The notes: generated from the letters alone by a model not told the origin. Shown: positions 6,658 to 14,675, numbered from the stretch's first letter. The stretch is 17,545 nucleotides of DNA from Candidatus Hadersleviella danica (GCA_016711405.1 JADJSZ010000084.1:1-17545), one strand, 5' to 3'. Made by a program: numbers and translations.

Positions 6658-9129
6658 ATGAAAACAAGTTCTCGTCTAATCCAACTATTCACGGCCGTTC
6701 TCCTCTTCCTCTTCACCCTCGCCACCAGTTCGACCACCTTTTCGGCCGCGCCATCGGCTACTTTCACTGTCAATGCCAGTTTTGATGCCATAGATGCCAA
6801 CCCCGGCGATGGCATTTGCGCCGTCACGGCCAATTTGGGGAGTGCTTGTACGTTGCGGGCGGCCGTGGAAGAAGCCAACCTCAATGTAGGGGCGGATATT
6901 ATTAACCTGCCCAGCGCCGTTTACCTCCTCACGATTGCGGGGGGTGAGCAAACCAATTTCCCAAACGTGCGGCTCAATGATTTGGATTTGACCGATGCGG
7001 CGGGGGTGACGATTAACGGCAACGGATCCACCATTATTCACACGGCCGTGCCCAACGCATTTAATGCCTCTACAGCCGTGTTTGAACTGGCCATAGATGC
7101 CGTTGCAGTGATAGACAACATCATCATCGAAAATTCGGCCCAAGGCTACCGCAACAACCAAGGCACCTTGACCATTACCAATGGGGTAGTACGCAACGGC
7201 CGTGCCAGCACCAGCGGGACAACCTTTGATAGCAGTGCCATTTTGAGCACAGGCGATTTGACAGTAGACAATTTCACCGTTAGCAACATGCCGCCCGCGG
7301 CCAACGTCTTTGGTGGAACCATCACCGCCAGAGGGCAAGGCACAACCATCAACCTCTCCAATGTCCATATCACCAATCCCGGTGATATGGGTATGAGCCT
7401 TGGCGGCAACAACAATTCCGCCACCCTCACCAATAGCAGTGTGGATGGCAGTGACGAATCTGGTTTGATGATTACGAGTGGGCAAGTCACCATTGTCAAC
7501 AGCACCTTCAGCAACAACGCCTTAGGCGGCCTTGAGGTTTTCCATATAACAACATTCGGTAGTGCGCCCAACATTGATATAAGCAATTCCACCATCAGTG
7601 GCAATACGGGGCGAGGCGGGGTGCATTTTTCAATGGGATAGGGGTCAACGTCCAACTTAACAATGTCACCATCACCAACAATCAGGGAGGCAGTAATGGC
7701 GGCTCGTTTGCAGGGGGCGTGACCATTCCCGCCGCGACCCAATTTTCGGCGCGTAACAGCATTATTGCGGGCAACACCAGTCCCGTCTCCTCGGCCGATT
7801 GTAGCGGCACTGTGCAATCGCAAGGGCACAACCTGATTGGTAGCACCACGGGTTGCACGATTAGCGGCTCTACCATCGGCAACATTGTCAACCAATCGCC
7901 CGCCTTGGGCACACTAACCGACAATGGTGGTTCTACACTCACCCACAAACCATTGACAGGTAGCCCCGTGCTCAATGCGGGCAACCCCGCCGCCCCCGGT
8001 GGCGGTGGCAATGCGTGCAAGGCGCAAGACCAAATTGGGGCAAATCGGCCGCTCGGCTCGGCCTGTGACATTGGCGCGGTGGAAGGGCTTCGGGCGCGGC
8101 CTATGCCCCCACCCTCACCACCCTCTCCCCAACAGCACCACCGCTGGCGGCGCAAGCTTCACCCTCACTGTCAATGGCAGTGGGTTCAATGCCAGCGCCA
8201 TTGTGCGCTGGAAGGGACAAAACCGCCCCACCACCTTTGTCAGTGCCAACCAACTGCAAGCCACTATTTCAGCGGCCGATATAGCCATTGGCCAAATAGC
8301 AGGGGTGACAGTCTTCGACCCCGTGCAAGGGGTTAGCTCCAACAGCGTCAACTTTACGGTCAACAATCCCGTGCCAACCGTAACAACCAGCACGCCCACG
8401 ACAGCTGGGGGAGGGCGAGGGGCTAAAGTGACCATTAACGGCACCAACTTCAACCCCAGTTCCCAAGTGGTGATGGATGGCACACCCCTTGCCACGACCT
8501 TTGTCAGTAGCACCCAAGTCAAAGCAGTGGTGCCCAGTGCCTCCACCGGCACTGTGCGAACCTTGCGGGTCAGCAACCCCACCCCCGGTGGGGGAACCTC
8601 GGGCACATTTGTCACGCTCACCCACATTGCAATCTTCCCGCCGCAGGTTGGCATTGGCTCGTTTGCGGATGAGATTGATGCGGCGACGCTGATAGGTGAG
8701 CTAACCCTTGGCTGGGTTCACCCCGAAGATTGGCGTGACCTCGACACGATGGAAGTGCGTTTGCTGGATGAAGACGGCCGTGTCGTCCTCTGGCTCGGCT
8801 TTTTGGAAGATTTTGGAACCCACGGCGCACTGGTCATTCGGGATGCCGAAGGGCGCATCGCCAGCATCGGCTTCCCCGGCGATGAAACCAGCCTGAGCAG
8901 TGAAATCGGCACGGTGGAGATGGCCGATAGCCTCATCAACGCCGCACCGGGCACAACCATTGAAGCAGTGTATGCTGTGCAGTTTGATGCGGCCGTGCGC
9001 GGCCGAACCTTCGCCGTCGAAATTAGTGCCAACAACAACGAAGCCAACAACAGCGAAGGCCACGGCTTCGAGCCAGTCGGCAACATCACCATTCCCAGCC
9101 AAATCTTCCTCCCCCTTGTGACGCGGTAG
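6658..9129 (+). CDS. secreted CSLREA / parallel beta-helix / IPT-TIG surface protein, frameshifted three times
   Basis: ATG 6658 follows AAGGAGA by a good distance. After a signal peptide (residues ~1-30) comes a CSLREA domain (TFTVNASFDAIDANPGDGIC, ACTLRAAVEEAN), then parallel beta-helix repeats (VTINGNGSTII, STISGNTG), a choice-of-anchor-Q-like end (CDIGAVE), two IPT/TIG domains (STTAGGASFTLTVNGSGF and TAGGGRGAKVTINGTNF), and a C-terminal domain (LGWVHPEDWRDLDTMEVRL) ending in IFLPLVTR. The sense changes frame at the T5 run 7626-7630, the GGG at 8085-8087 and the C4 run 8127-8130. Each is explained by one missing base. Adding three bases gives exactly 825 codons including the stop. Homology-like sense is unbroken across all three sites, so sequencing error or very recent inactivation is likely. 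An adhesin or surface-matrix role is inferred. Confidence 0.8.
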
Positions 9130-9134
9130 CAGGA

Positions 9135-9245
9135 AGAGAGTGAGTAGTAGTGGTGAGTAAAAGTGAGAGGTGAGAGGTGAAAGGTGTTCGCATTTTTTAC
9201 TTCTCACTTTTCGCTTTTCACTTCCTCGCCCCTCTCCCTACTCAC
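9135..9245. repeat. inverted heptad repeats (AGAGGTG / CACTTTT type)
   Basis: Units AAAGTG, AGAGGTG, AGAGGTG and AAAGGTG (9165-9186) are followed by a complementary pyrimidine-rich arm (TTCTCACTTTTCGCTTTTCAC, about 9200-9221, and CTACTCAC near the end). The imperfect hairpin lies between the surface-protein gene and the response regulator and could end the upstream transcript. Confidence 0.6.
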
Positions 9246-9257
9246 ACCACACGACTA

Positions 9258-9266
9258 TGCTATACT
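9258..9266 (+). promoter_or_regulatory. extended -10 box of the response regulator gene, leaderless
   Basis: TGC followed by TATACT (9261-9266) matches an extended -10 element (TGn-TATAAT). It ends 8 nt before the ATG at 9275. The intervening TGGGGCTT has no convincing Shine-Dalgarno site, so the transcript probably starts at or just before the start codon. No -35 box is seen. Confidence 0.5.
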
Positions 9267-9274
9267 TGGGGCTT

Positions 9275-9929
9275 ATGAGTACATTACGCCTGCTACTTGT
9301 TGATGACCATGAAGTTGTGCGGCTGGGCATGAAAGCCCTGCTTGAGAGACACCCCCATTTTACGGTGGTGGCCGAAGCTGGCACGGAGGACGATGCCGTA
9401 GACCAAGCCCTAACCTTCAAGCCCGATATTATCCTCATGGACATCCGCTTGGCGGGTGGCAGTGGCATTGAGGCTTGTCGGCGCATTACCCACGAATTGC
9501 GGGAACCAAGTGATTATGCTCACTTCCTATGCCGAAGATGAGTTGCTGTTTAGTGCTATTCGCGCAGGAGCCACGGGGTATGTGCTGAAGCAGGTGGGCA
9601 GTGGGGAACTGATTCGCGCCATCGAAGCCAGCGGCCGTGGGGAAGCCACCCTCGACCCCTCCATGACCCAAACAGTTTTGGACGAAGTGCGCCGCTCGAT
9701 TAAAAAAGAGGAGGCCGTCGCCTTTGTGGAGCTAACCACCAAAGAGCGGCGCGTGCTGGCCTTGGTCGCCGAAGGGCACACCAATCGGGACATTGCTTCA
9801 GAGCTGTTTTTGAGCGAGGGCACTGTGCGGAACTATGTCAGTAGCATCTTCTCTAAACTCGGCCTCGCCAACCGCGCCGAAGCCGCCGCTTATGCCATTC
9901 GGCACAACCTCAAAGAACATTTGATGTAG
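9275..9929 (+). CDS. NarL/FixJ-type response regulator, one frameshift
   Basis: The receiver domain has the acidic pair D10-D11 (LLLVDDHEVVRLGM), phospho-acceptor D56 (DIILMDIRL) and, after the frame change, the Thr/Ser and Lys positions (MLTSYAEDEL, GYVLKQVGS). A LuxR-type helix-turn-helix ends the protein (LTTKERRVLALVAEGHTNRD, SEGTVRNYVSSIFSKLGL). The sense moves by one base at the GGG run 9501-9503; removing one G joins ITHELR to NQVIMLTSY and gives 218 codons including stop, normal for the family. The partner is the histidine kinase that starts 94 bp downstream. ATG 9275 matches the family N-terminus; longer frames upstream are in the repeat. The frameshift looks like an error, because the kinase is intact. 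Confidence 0.85.
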
Positions 9930-9936
9930 GGGAGGG

Positions 9937-10022
9937 GGATTGCGGAATGGGGAATGCGGATTGCGGAATAAATACGCTCCCCCTACTCCTCTGCTCCTCT
10001 GCTCCTCTGCTCCCCTCCCCCC
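9937..10022. repeat. short tandem repeats: GGAATGC-type heptads then CTCCTCTG octamers
   Basis: Units ATGGGGA, ATGCGGA and TTGCGGA (about 9945-9968) are followed by three copies of CTCCTCTG and a C-rich tail that runs directly into the ATG of the kinase at 10023. The pyrimidine tract takes the place of a Shine-Dalgarno site. A closely similar tract precedes the rfbC start codon. Confidence 0.65.
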
Positions 10023-11687
10023 ATGCCTTACCAAGCCCTCGAAGCCCTGCACCGTGCCGCCCTGCTCGTGGCCAGCGAGCGGGATTTGCCCCATGTGTTG
10101 CAACACATTGTGGATGGGGCGCGGGAATTGGTGGGGGCGCAATATGCCGCCTTGGGCGTGCCCGATGAAAACGGCCGCCTGCACACCTTCATCTACAGCG
10201 GCCTGACGGCCGAGCAAGCCCGCCACATGGCCCACTTGCCCCTCGGCCGTGGCTTGTTGGGAGCCATCATCCACGAACAAACCAGCATCCGCCTGCCCGA
10301 TTTGGCGCAAGACCACCGCTCCGTTGGTTTCCCCGAGGGACACCCCCCCATGACCAGCTTTTTGGGCGTGCCCATTGTGCAAGATGGGGCGCCATTGGGC
10401 AATTTGTATTTGACCAACAAATTGGAGGCGGCCGAATTTACCCCCTATGACCAGCAGTTAGTCGAAATGCTGGCCGCCCATGCGGGGCAAGCCATTGTTA
10501 AAGCACAATTTTACGAGGCGGATGCCCAGACACAGGCGTTGTTGACCCGACGCAATCAACAGCTAACTGCTCTGAGCGAGGCGGCGCGGGCGATTAGTGC
10601 CAAGCTCAATCTGGACACCGTGTTGCAGATGATTGTGGATGAGACCCGCACCCTGTTGGGGGCGCAATATGCCGCACTGGCCGTCCCTTCCCCCACGGGG
10701 CAAATCGAAACATTTGTCTTTAGTGGCTTGGCCGATGAGGAAGCCCGCAAAATGACCCATTTGCCCATTGGTGGGGGACTGTTTGGCCACATTATCCACG
10801 GCAAAGAGAGCTTTCGCGTGGCGAATATGGCTGGTTCCCCCCACTCGTCGGGTTTCCCAGCCCACCATCCCGCCATGACCAGCTTTTTGGGTGTGCCCAT
10901 TTGGGGAGCCAATGAGCAGGTGGTGGGCACTATTTATTTGACCAACAAGCAGGACGCGGCCGAATTTTCGCCCCACGACCAAGAATTGGTGGAGATGGTG
11001 GCCGCCCATGCGGCCGTGGCCATCCAAAATGCCCAGCTTTACGAGCGTGTGGAGCAGTTGGCCGTGTTGGAGGAGCGCACCCGCATTGGCATGGATTTGC
11101 ACGATGGGGTTATTCAATCCATCTATGCTGTGGGGCTGACCCTAGAAACGACGCGCATGGTGGTGCCCGAAACGGAAACGGACGCGCAAATGTTGCTGGG
11201 CACGGCCGTGAACGCCCTGAACGATGCCATTCGGGATATTCGCAACTATATTTTGGATTTACGGCCGCGCCGTTTTCAGGGAGATTTGGGCGAGGGGCTT
11301 CGCCAATTGGTGCGCGAATTTCAGGCCAATGCGCTGACCCCTGTGGATTTACAGCTCGCTTCAGGGCTAGACCGGCTCCCGTTTAAGGTGGCGCGAAGCC
11401 TGTTTCTCATCAGCCAAGAGGCGTTGGCCAATATCGCCCGCCATGCCAAGGCGAGCCAAGTGTGGGTGGACGTGGTGTGGCGGCCGTCGGCCATTGCCCT
11501 GACGATACGGGACAACGGCCGTGGCTTTGACCCCGAGGACAAAACCCGCCGCGTCGGCCACGGGCTGGCCAACATGCCCCAACGCACCCGCGATTTGGGC
11601 GGCCAATACGACATGCAATCGGCTCCCAAAGCTGGCACGACAATTACGGTGGAAATCCCCCTCCGCCTCCCCCTCACGCATGATTAG
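10023..11687 (+). CDS. tandem-GAF sensor histidine kinase (HisKA_3, NarX/DevS class)
   Basis: The 554-residue kinase has no membrane segment and should sense a cytoplasmic signal. Two GAF domains (about 15-165 and 190-340) are close copies (both contain LGAQYAAL, MTSFLGVPI and YLTNK). A coiled stretch leads to the dimerisation domain with phospho-acceptor H360 in RIGMDLHDGVIQSIYAVGL. The ATPase domain has the N box EALANIARHAKAS (~467-478), DNGRGFD (497-503) and GHGLANMPQR (512-521). It ends LTHD with a TAG that lies in a heptad repeat. The gene follows its cognate response regulator. ATG 10023 has no Shine-Dalgarno site, only a CT-rich octamer repeat, so the exact start is less sure than the product. 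The sensed ligand is unknown; redox, gas or small-molecule binding by GAF is typical. Confidence 0.93.
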   Translation: MPYQALEALHRAALLVASERDLPHVLQHIVDGARELVGAQYAALGVPDENGRLHTFIYSGLTAEQARHMAHLPLGRGLLGAIIHEQTSIRLPDLAQDHRSVGFPEGHPPMTSFLGVPIVQDGAPLGNLYLTNKLEAAEFTPYDQQLVEMLAAHAGQAIVKAQFYEADAQTQALLTRRNQQLTALSEAARAISAKLNLDTVLQMIVDETRTLLGAQYAALAVPSPTGQIETFVFSGLADEEARKMTHLPIGGGLFGHIIHGKESFRVANMAGSPHSSGFPAHHPAMTSFLGVPIWGANEQVVGTIYLTNKQDAAEFSPHDQELVEMVAAHAAVAIQNAQLYERVEQLAVLEERTRIGMDLHDGVIQSIYAVGLTLETTRMVVPETETDAQMLLGTAVNALNDAIRDIRNYILDLRPRRFQGDLGEGLRQLVREFQANALTPVDLQLASGLDRLPFKVARSLFLISQEALANIARHAKASQVWVDVVWRPSAIALTIRDNGRGFDPEDKTRRVGHGLANMPQRTRDLGGQYDMQSAPKAGTTITVEIPLRLPLTHD

Positions 11688-11758
11688 TGGCTAGTGGTTA
11701 GTGATTAGTGGCTCAGTGGGACGCACCCTAGCCACTCGCCACTAACCACTAATCACTC
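11681..11758. terminator. inverted heptad repeats acting as probable bidirectional terminator
   Basis: The left arm (TGATTAGTGG, CTAGTGG, TTAGTGA, TTAGTGG) and the complement of the right arm (GTGATTAGTGG, TTAGTGG, CGAGTGG) are alike over about 25 bp with a few mismatches. They flank a short loop between two convergent genes. Both genes take their TAG stop from the outer unit of their own arm. No T run follows, so termination as opposed to mRNA-end protection is an inference. Confidence 0.6.
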
Positions 11759-12570
11759 CCCGCCGCTACAAATTCTTGCGCTTTTTGGTAGGCGTTTTTG
11801 CTTTTGACAAATGTTTCGCCGACCAGAATGGCATCTACGCCCATGTCGCGCATCATTTGCACATCGGCGGCCGTTTTTAGGCCGCTTTCGCCCACCACCA
11901 CCACATCGGCGGGGATGAGGCGACGCAGGCGGGCGGTGTTCTCAAAATCCACCTCAAATGTTTGCAAATTGCGGTTGTTGATGCCGATGATGTTCGGCCG
12001 TGGCTCGAGAGCCAACATGCGCCCCAACTCTTCTTCAGTGTGGACTTCGACCAAGACCCCCATGCCCAGTTTGTGCGAAATGGCCATTAGTTCGCGGATA
12101 TCGCCATCGCCTAAAACGGCCGCAATAAGCAAAATAGCATCTGCCCCGGCCGAGCGGGATTCGTACACCTGATAGGGGTGGAAAATGAAATCTTTGCGCA
12201 GGACGGGAACCTTCACCCGCTCGCGCACATTCCGCAAATCTTCCAGCGTGCCCTGAAAATGGCGCGTATCGGTTAGCACGGAGATAGCCCGCGCCCCCGC
12301 TTTTTCATAGGTGACGGCCAGTTCGGCCGCGTTATAGCGGTTCATCAGCAACCCTTTGCTGGGGGAGGCTTTTTTGCATTCGGCAATGAGGCTTACGCCG
12401 GGCAGGCTGAGGGCGGCCTGAAAATCCCGCGCACGGGGAGCAACTGAGGCAAACGCCCGCACATTCTCATAGGTTATTTCGCGCATCGTCTTGGGCAATT
12501 GCTCGCGGTGGTGGAGCATAATGGCATCCAAAATTTTGCCACGTTCTATCATTTTGTTGGAAACGCTCAT
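11749..12570 (-). CDS. trpC: indole-3-glycerol-phosphate synthase
   Basis: TrpC closes the indole ring of indole-3-glycerol phosphate from CdRP in tryptophan synthesis. The 273-residue (beta/alpha)8 protein has the signature IAECKKASPSKG (residues 62-73), VLTDTRHFQG (98-107, Asp where Glu is more usual), VLRKDFIFHPYQVYESRSAG (123-142) with the catalytic Lys126, GINNRNLQTFEVD (196-208) and VGESGL (226-231) before AILVGETFVK. It is intact and of normal length. No other trp gene is in the window. ATG 12570 lacks a Shine-Dalgarno site; ATG at 12552 (MIERGKILDAI) is an alternative. Its last residues (GSD) and TAG stop come from the heptad repeat shared with the convergent kinase gene. It lies downstream of rfbC on the same strand but is separated by a MITE-like element. 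Confidence 0.95.
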   Translation of the reverse strand: MSVSNKMIERGKILDAIMLHHREQLPKTMREITYENVRAFASVAPRARDFQAALSLPGVSLIAECKKASPSKGLLMNRYNAAELAVTYEKAGARAISVLTDTRHFQGTLEDLRNVRERVKVPVLRKDFIFHPYQVYESRSAGADAILLIAAVLGDGDIRELMAISHKLGMGVLVEVHTEEELGRMLALEPRPNIIGINNRNLQTFEVDFENTARLRRLIPADVVVVGESGLKTAADVQMMRDMGVDAILVGETFVKSKNAYQKAQEFVAAGSD

Positions 12571-12572
12571 GG

Positions 12573-12604
12573 GAGGTTATTGGTTACTCGTTATTGGTTA
12601 GCGG
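12573..12604. repeat. heptad repeat GTTATTG / GTTACTC upstream of trpC
   Basis: Units GTTATTG, GTTACTC, GTTATTG and GTTAGCG follow without gaps just upstream of the trpC start codon. They resemble the arrays at 1560-1635 and 17077-17118 although the adjoining genes are unrelated. Confidence 0.6.
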
Positions 12605-12612
12605 TGTGTTAG

Positions 12613-12756
12613 GTTTGTAGTGGCGGCTTTAGCCGTTATTTTCTTCCACAATAGATAAATTTTGCGGATAACAATACTTGCTGACCGAAAAACAATTTGT
12701 TGATCCAAAATTTGGAGTCATTCAGTTCCGTAACGGCTAAAGCCGCCACTACAAAC
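12613..12756. mobile_element. MITE-like element, 144 bp, with perfect 26-bp terminal inverted repeats
   Basis: The ends 12613-12638 and 12731-12756 are exact inverted copies of 26 bp; the outer part reads GTTTGTAGTGGCGGCTTTAG. The interior is AT-rich, has no open frame, and holds a further inverted repeat (AAATTTTG.GGAT facing ATCCAAAATTT), so the element can fold almost end to end. It sits 3 bp from the rfbC stop codon, between rfbC and trpC. A single degenerate end copy occurs at 14255-14279. No clear target duplication is seen. A non-autonomous transposable element, or a REP-like dispersed hairpin, are the two main readings. Confidence 0.65.
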
Positions 12757-12759
12757 AGG

Positions 12760-13302
12760 CTATTGGGGCAATTTTTCGGCGGGCACATCCCGCAAACGGG
12801 GGTTGGCCGCGTCGCGGGGGGAGATGATGGGGTCGCTTAGTCCCCAATCGAGGGCTAAGTCGGGGTCGTTCCATGCAATGCCAAATTCGTCTTGGCTGTC
12901 GTAATAATTATCCACAATATAGGTCAGGATGATGTCGTCGCTGAGACCTGCAAAGCCGTGGGCCACGCCGACGGGGATGAACAGCCCGATTCTGTCACTG
13001 GCATCCATGTCTATGGATTCGGTGGCGCGGAAGGTGGGGGAGTTGGGGCGAATATCTACCAGCCCGGCACGGATACGGCCGTGCATGACGCACCAATAGT
13101 CCACCTGCTTAAAATGGTAATGCAACCCACGCACCACCCCCCCGACCGATTCGGAGCAGTTGGTTTGGATGATGTCCCAACTGCGTTGGGGGAACCATTC
13201 TTTGCGGAAGGTTTCGGTAAAACGGCCGCGCTGGTCGCCAAACGCCTTCAGCTTGGCCACAAACACGCCTTGGATGAGGGAGGATTCGATGAGTTCGGGC
13301 AT
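12760..13302 (-). CDS. rfbC: dTDP-4-dehydrorhamnose 3,5-epimerase family protein
   Basis: The 180-residue cupin-type epimerase normally acts third in dTDP-L-rhamnose synthesis for cell-surface glycans. It has FGDQRGRFTETFRKEWFP (residues 21-38), the substrate-binding and catalytic block QTNCSESVGGVVRGLHYH (46-63, His61 as catalytic His), MHGRIRAGLVDIRPNSPTF (73-91), IPVGVAHGFAGLSDD (109-123), the Tyr-bearing DNYYDSQDEFGIAWNDPD (131-148) and PRDAANPRL (162-170). Some family members act on other dTDP/CDP sugars, so the exact substrate is uncertain; no rfbA, rfbB or rfbD gene is nearby. The ATG at 13302 starts at the usual point but is preceded by a CT-rich repeat rather than a Shine-Dalgarno site. 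The stop is 3 bp from a MITE-like element. Confidence 0.9.
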   Translation of the reverse strand: MPELIESSLIQGVFVAKLKAFGDQRGRFTETFRKEWFPQRSWDIIQTNCSESVGGVVRGLHYHFKQVDYWCVMHGRIRAGLVDIRPNSPTFRATESIDMDASDRIGLFIPVGVAHGFAGLSDDIILTYIVDNYYDSQDEFGIAWNDPDLALDWGLSDPIISPRDAANPRLRDVPAEKLPQ

Positions 13303-13350
13303 AGGAGGGGGGTAGGGGAGCAGGGGAGCGGAGGAGCAGAGGAGATGGTG
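13303..13350. repeat. octamer repeat (GGGGAGCA type) forming the rfbC leader
   Basis: On the plus strand GGGGAGCA, GGGGAGCG, GAGGAGCA and GAGGAGAT are consecutive 8-bp units. Read in the rfbC direction they become a CT-rich tract ending at the ATG, as in the kinase leader at 9985-10022. Purine-rich relatives occur near 17030-17070. Confidence 0.6.
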
Positions 13351-13395
13351 TTAGTAGGCTGTTTATCTTTTCTCTTTTCTCTCTTCCTCTCCTCC

Positions 13396-14184
13396 CTATC
13401 TGATTTCAGGAATCGTAACGGGCTGGTCGAAGCCTGAGTAGTTGGTTTCTAGGGTCAGGGTGAGGGTTTGGTCGCCGATGCGGGTGTTGAGGATGGAGGT
13501 GCTGGCGTGAATGAGGCCATCTGTTTGCCCCACCCACAGCCTGCTGGATAAGGTTTGGCTATCGGGCGCGACGGGGAGATGCCTGCCCCGTACCATGTCT
13601 CGAAAAGGTTGTACGCTTGGGTGTCGAATTCGACGGCCACCACGCTCATGGTTTGACCACCCAATTCTTCTTGCCCCACAATGGCGGCCGAACGCACATA
13701 TTGGTTGGCGAAGAAGAGCAATCGGCCGTTTTGCACCCGCACCAGCTCATGCAAAATAATGGAGGCGGGCGCCGTGCCGCCGACGGGTTGCCAACTGGTG
13801 TCACCTTGCCGCCCCCACTGCTCTGCTCCAATTTGGACCAATTCTAGCAGGGGAGCCTCGGCCGCGTTGGTGAGGACGCGGGTGGTGCAATGCGCTTCTT
13901 CGGAGCCGAGACGCAGGGCACAGGTCGTTTCGGTTTCTTCGACGAGTGCCCCGTTTTGGCTTCCCGTGATGTGTGTTGTCCATTGGATGGTTTGCAAGGC
14001 GAGGGTGCGCTGGGCGGCCGTGGCCAGCAAGCCTGCGGCCGAACTGCCATCCACAGTGGCTGTGGCGGCAGGGGCGGATACGGCCGTTTGCTGCCCCCGC
14101 AGGAACGGCCGTGGGGGAAACGGCCGCTTCTTGGCAACCCAACCCCACCAAACAAAATAGGAGAACAAACCAATAAGAACGCAT
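13396..14184 (-). CDS. LppX/LprG-like lipoprotein, two frameshifts
   Basis: ATG 14184 begins a lipoprotein signal (MRSYWFVLLFCLVGLGC, Cys17). The mature part fits the LolA/LppX_LprAFG-like half-barrel family that carries lipids or sits at the membrane face: LQTIQWTTHITGSQNGAL, VEFDTQAYNLFETWYG, SSRLWVGQTDGLIHAS, LTLTLETNYSGFDQPVTIP. The sense changes frame at the C5 run 14094-14098 (one extra base) and at about 13580-13590 (one missing base). Together these leave 263 codons including stop, a usual size. Removing one G joins AVPAG to QQTAVSAPAATATVDG. A TATAAT lies 9 nt before the ATG. A sequencing error is as likely as gene decay. The ligand is unknown. Confidence 0.65.
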
Positions 14185-14193
14185 GGGTAGGGG

Positions 14194-14199
14194 ATTATA
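14194..14199 (-). promoter_or_regulatory. -10 box of the LppX-like gene, near-leaderless
   Basis: A consensus TATAAT on the minus strand ends 9 nt before the ATG at 14184. TTCACT, about 18 nt further upstream, could act as a weak -35 box and is supplied by the CACTTTT heptad repeat at 14213-14232. No Shine-Dalgarno site fits in CCCCTACCC. Confidence 0.55.
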
Positions 14200-14254
14200 G
14201 ACGATAGTCGCGTGAAAAGTGAAAAGTGAGAGGGAAAATAACTATTCAGATATA

Positions 14255-14279
14255 GTTTGTCGGGGCGGCTTTAGCCGTT
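14255..14279. repeat. solo degenerate copy of the MITE end
   Basis: This 25-bp stretch differs from the 12613-12638 terminal repeat only around one trinucleotide (AGT replaced by CGG). Its core GGCGGCTTTAGCCGTT is identical. No partner end is found within several hundred bases, so it is either a solo end or the palindromic core of a dispersed repeat family. Confidence 0.6.
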
Positions 14280-14365
14280 TTTTCTAGCCACAGGGCGCAT
14301 GTTTTTCTCGAAACCCTTGGCATTTTTGTGCCAAGAGGCTCCCTCACCCCTAGAGTTCCCATGAC

Positions 14366-14400
14366 AAAAAAAAGCTCAATTTTTGTTAAAAATTGAGCTT
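14366..14400 (-). terminator. strong Rho-independent terminator
   Basis: AAGCTCAATTTTT (14372-14384) and AAAAATTGAGCTT (14388-14400) form a perfect 13-bp stem with a 3-nt loop. On the minus strand the hairpin runs into eight T residues (A run 14366-14373). It ends the minus-strand transcript carrying the small gene 14472-14675 and perhaps the DHOD-like gene before it. Confidence 0.85.
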
Positions 14401-14471
14401 CTGAGGGTCTGTACGGCCGCTTCAACCTGTTGGAGAGCACAGCGCCACCTCTCCCTCTACCTCAAATCTGG

Positions 14472-14675
14472 CTAGTCAAAAACCAACCCATGCGCTTTAT
14501 ATTCACCCCAACCAAGGAAATCATTGCGCTTCTGGAGTGCCTCGGCAAACGTCTCCGCTTCGACGATACAGATAACGCGGGCATCCGCCTCCATGAGGTG
14601 CTCGGCCGATCTCCCGCCCGCTGGGAGAAGGGTGTAGGAGCTTTCAGACTCCGAGTGCCAAATCTCATATTTCAT
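14472..14675 (-). CDS. small conserved protein (67 aa), KYEIWHSES / LGWxEYK type
   Basis: The protein begins MKYEIWHSESESSYTLLPAG, continues with ADARVICIVEAETFAEALQK and ends near FLGWGEYKAHGL. I recognise this as a short conserved protein seen in cyanobacteria, Chloroflexota and other phyla; no function is known. No signal peptide or membrane segment is present; the fold is probably alpha/beta. AGGTGAG just before the ATG (14675) serves as ribosome binding site. It follows the DHOD-like gene on the same strand, with a heptad repeat in the 77-bp gap, and precedes a strong terminator 72 bp downstream. Confidence 0.75.
   Translation of the reverse strand: MKYEIWHSESESSYTLLPAGGRSAEHLMEADARVICIVEAETFAEALQKRNDFLGWGEYKAHGLVFD

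Noticed and set aside
6685..7485. Long minus-strand open frame opposite the beta-helix gene
   Set aside because: The plus strand encodes a signal peptide, CSLREA domain and beta-helix repeats; the antisense frame has no support.
7626..7630. Programmed frameshift or transcriptional slippage in the surface-protein gene
   Set aside because: The run is only five T residues, there is no slippery heptamer with a downstream structure, and two further indels follow in the same gene.
9971..10022. CTCCTCTG direct repeats considered as a CRISPR array
   Set aside because: Units are 8 bp with no spacers between them and no cas genes are nearby.
12571..12612. trp attenuator or T-box leader upstream of trpC
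   Set aside because: No Trp-rich leader peptide or T-box motif is visible; the stretch is a heptad repeat.
12613..12756. Structured non-coding RNA gene between rfbC and trpC
   Set aside because: Perfect terminal inverted repeats plus a second end copy elsewhere fit a mobile or dispersed repeat better. No promoter is seen.
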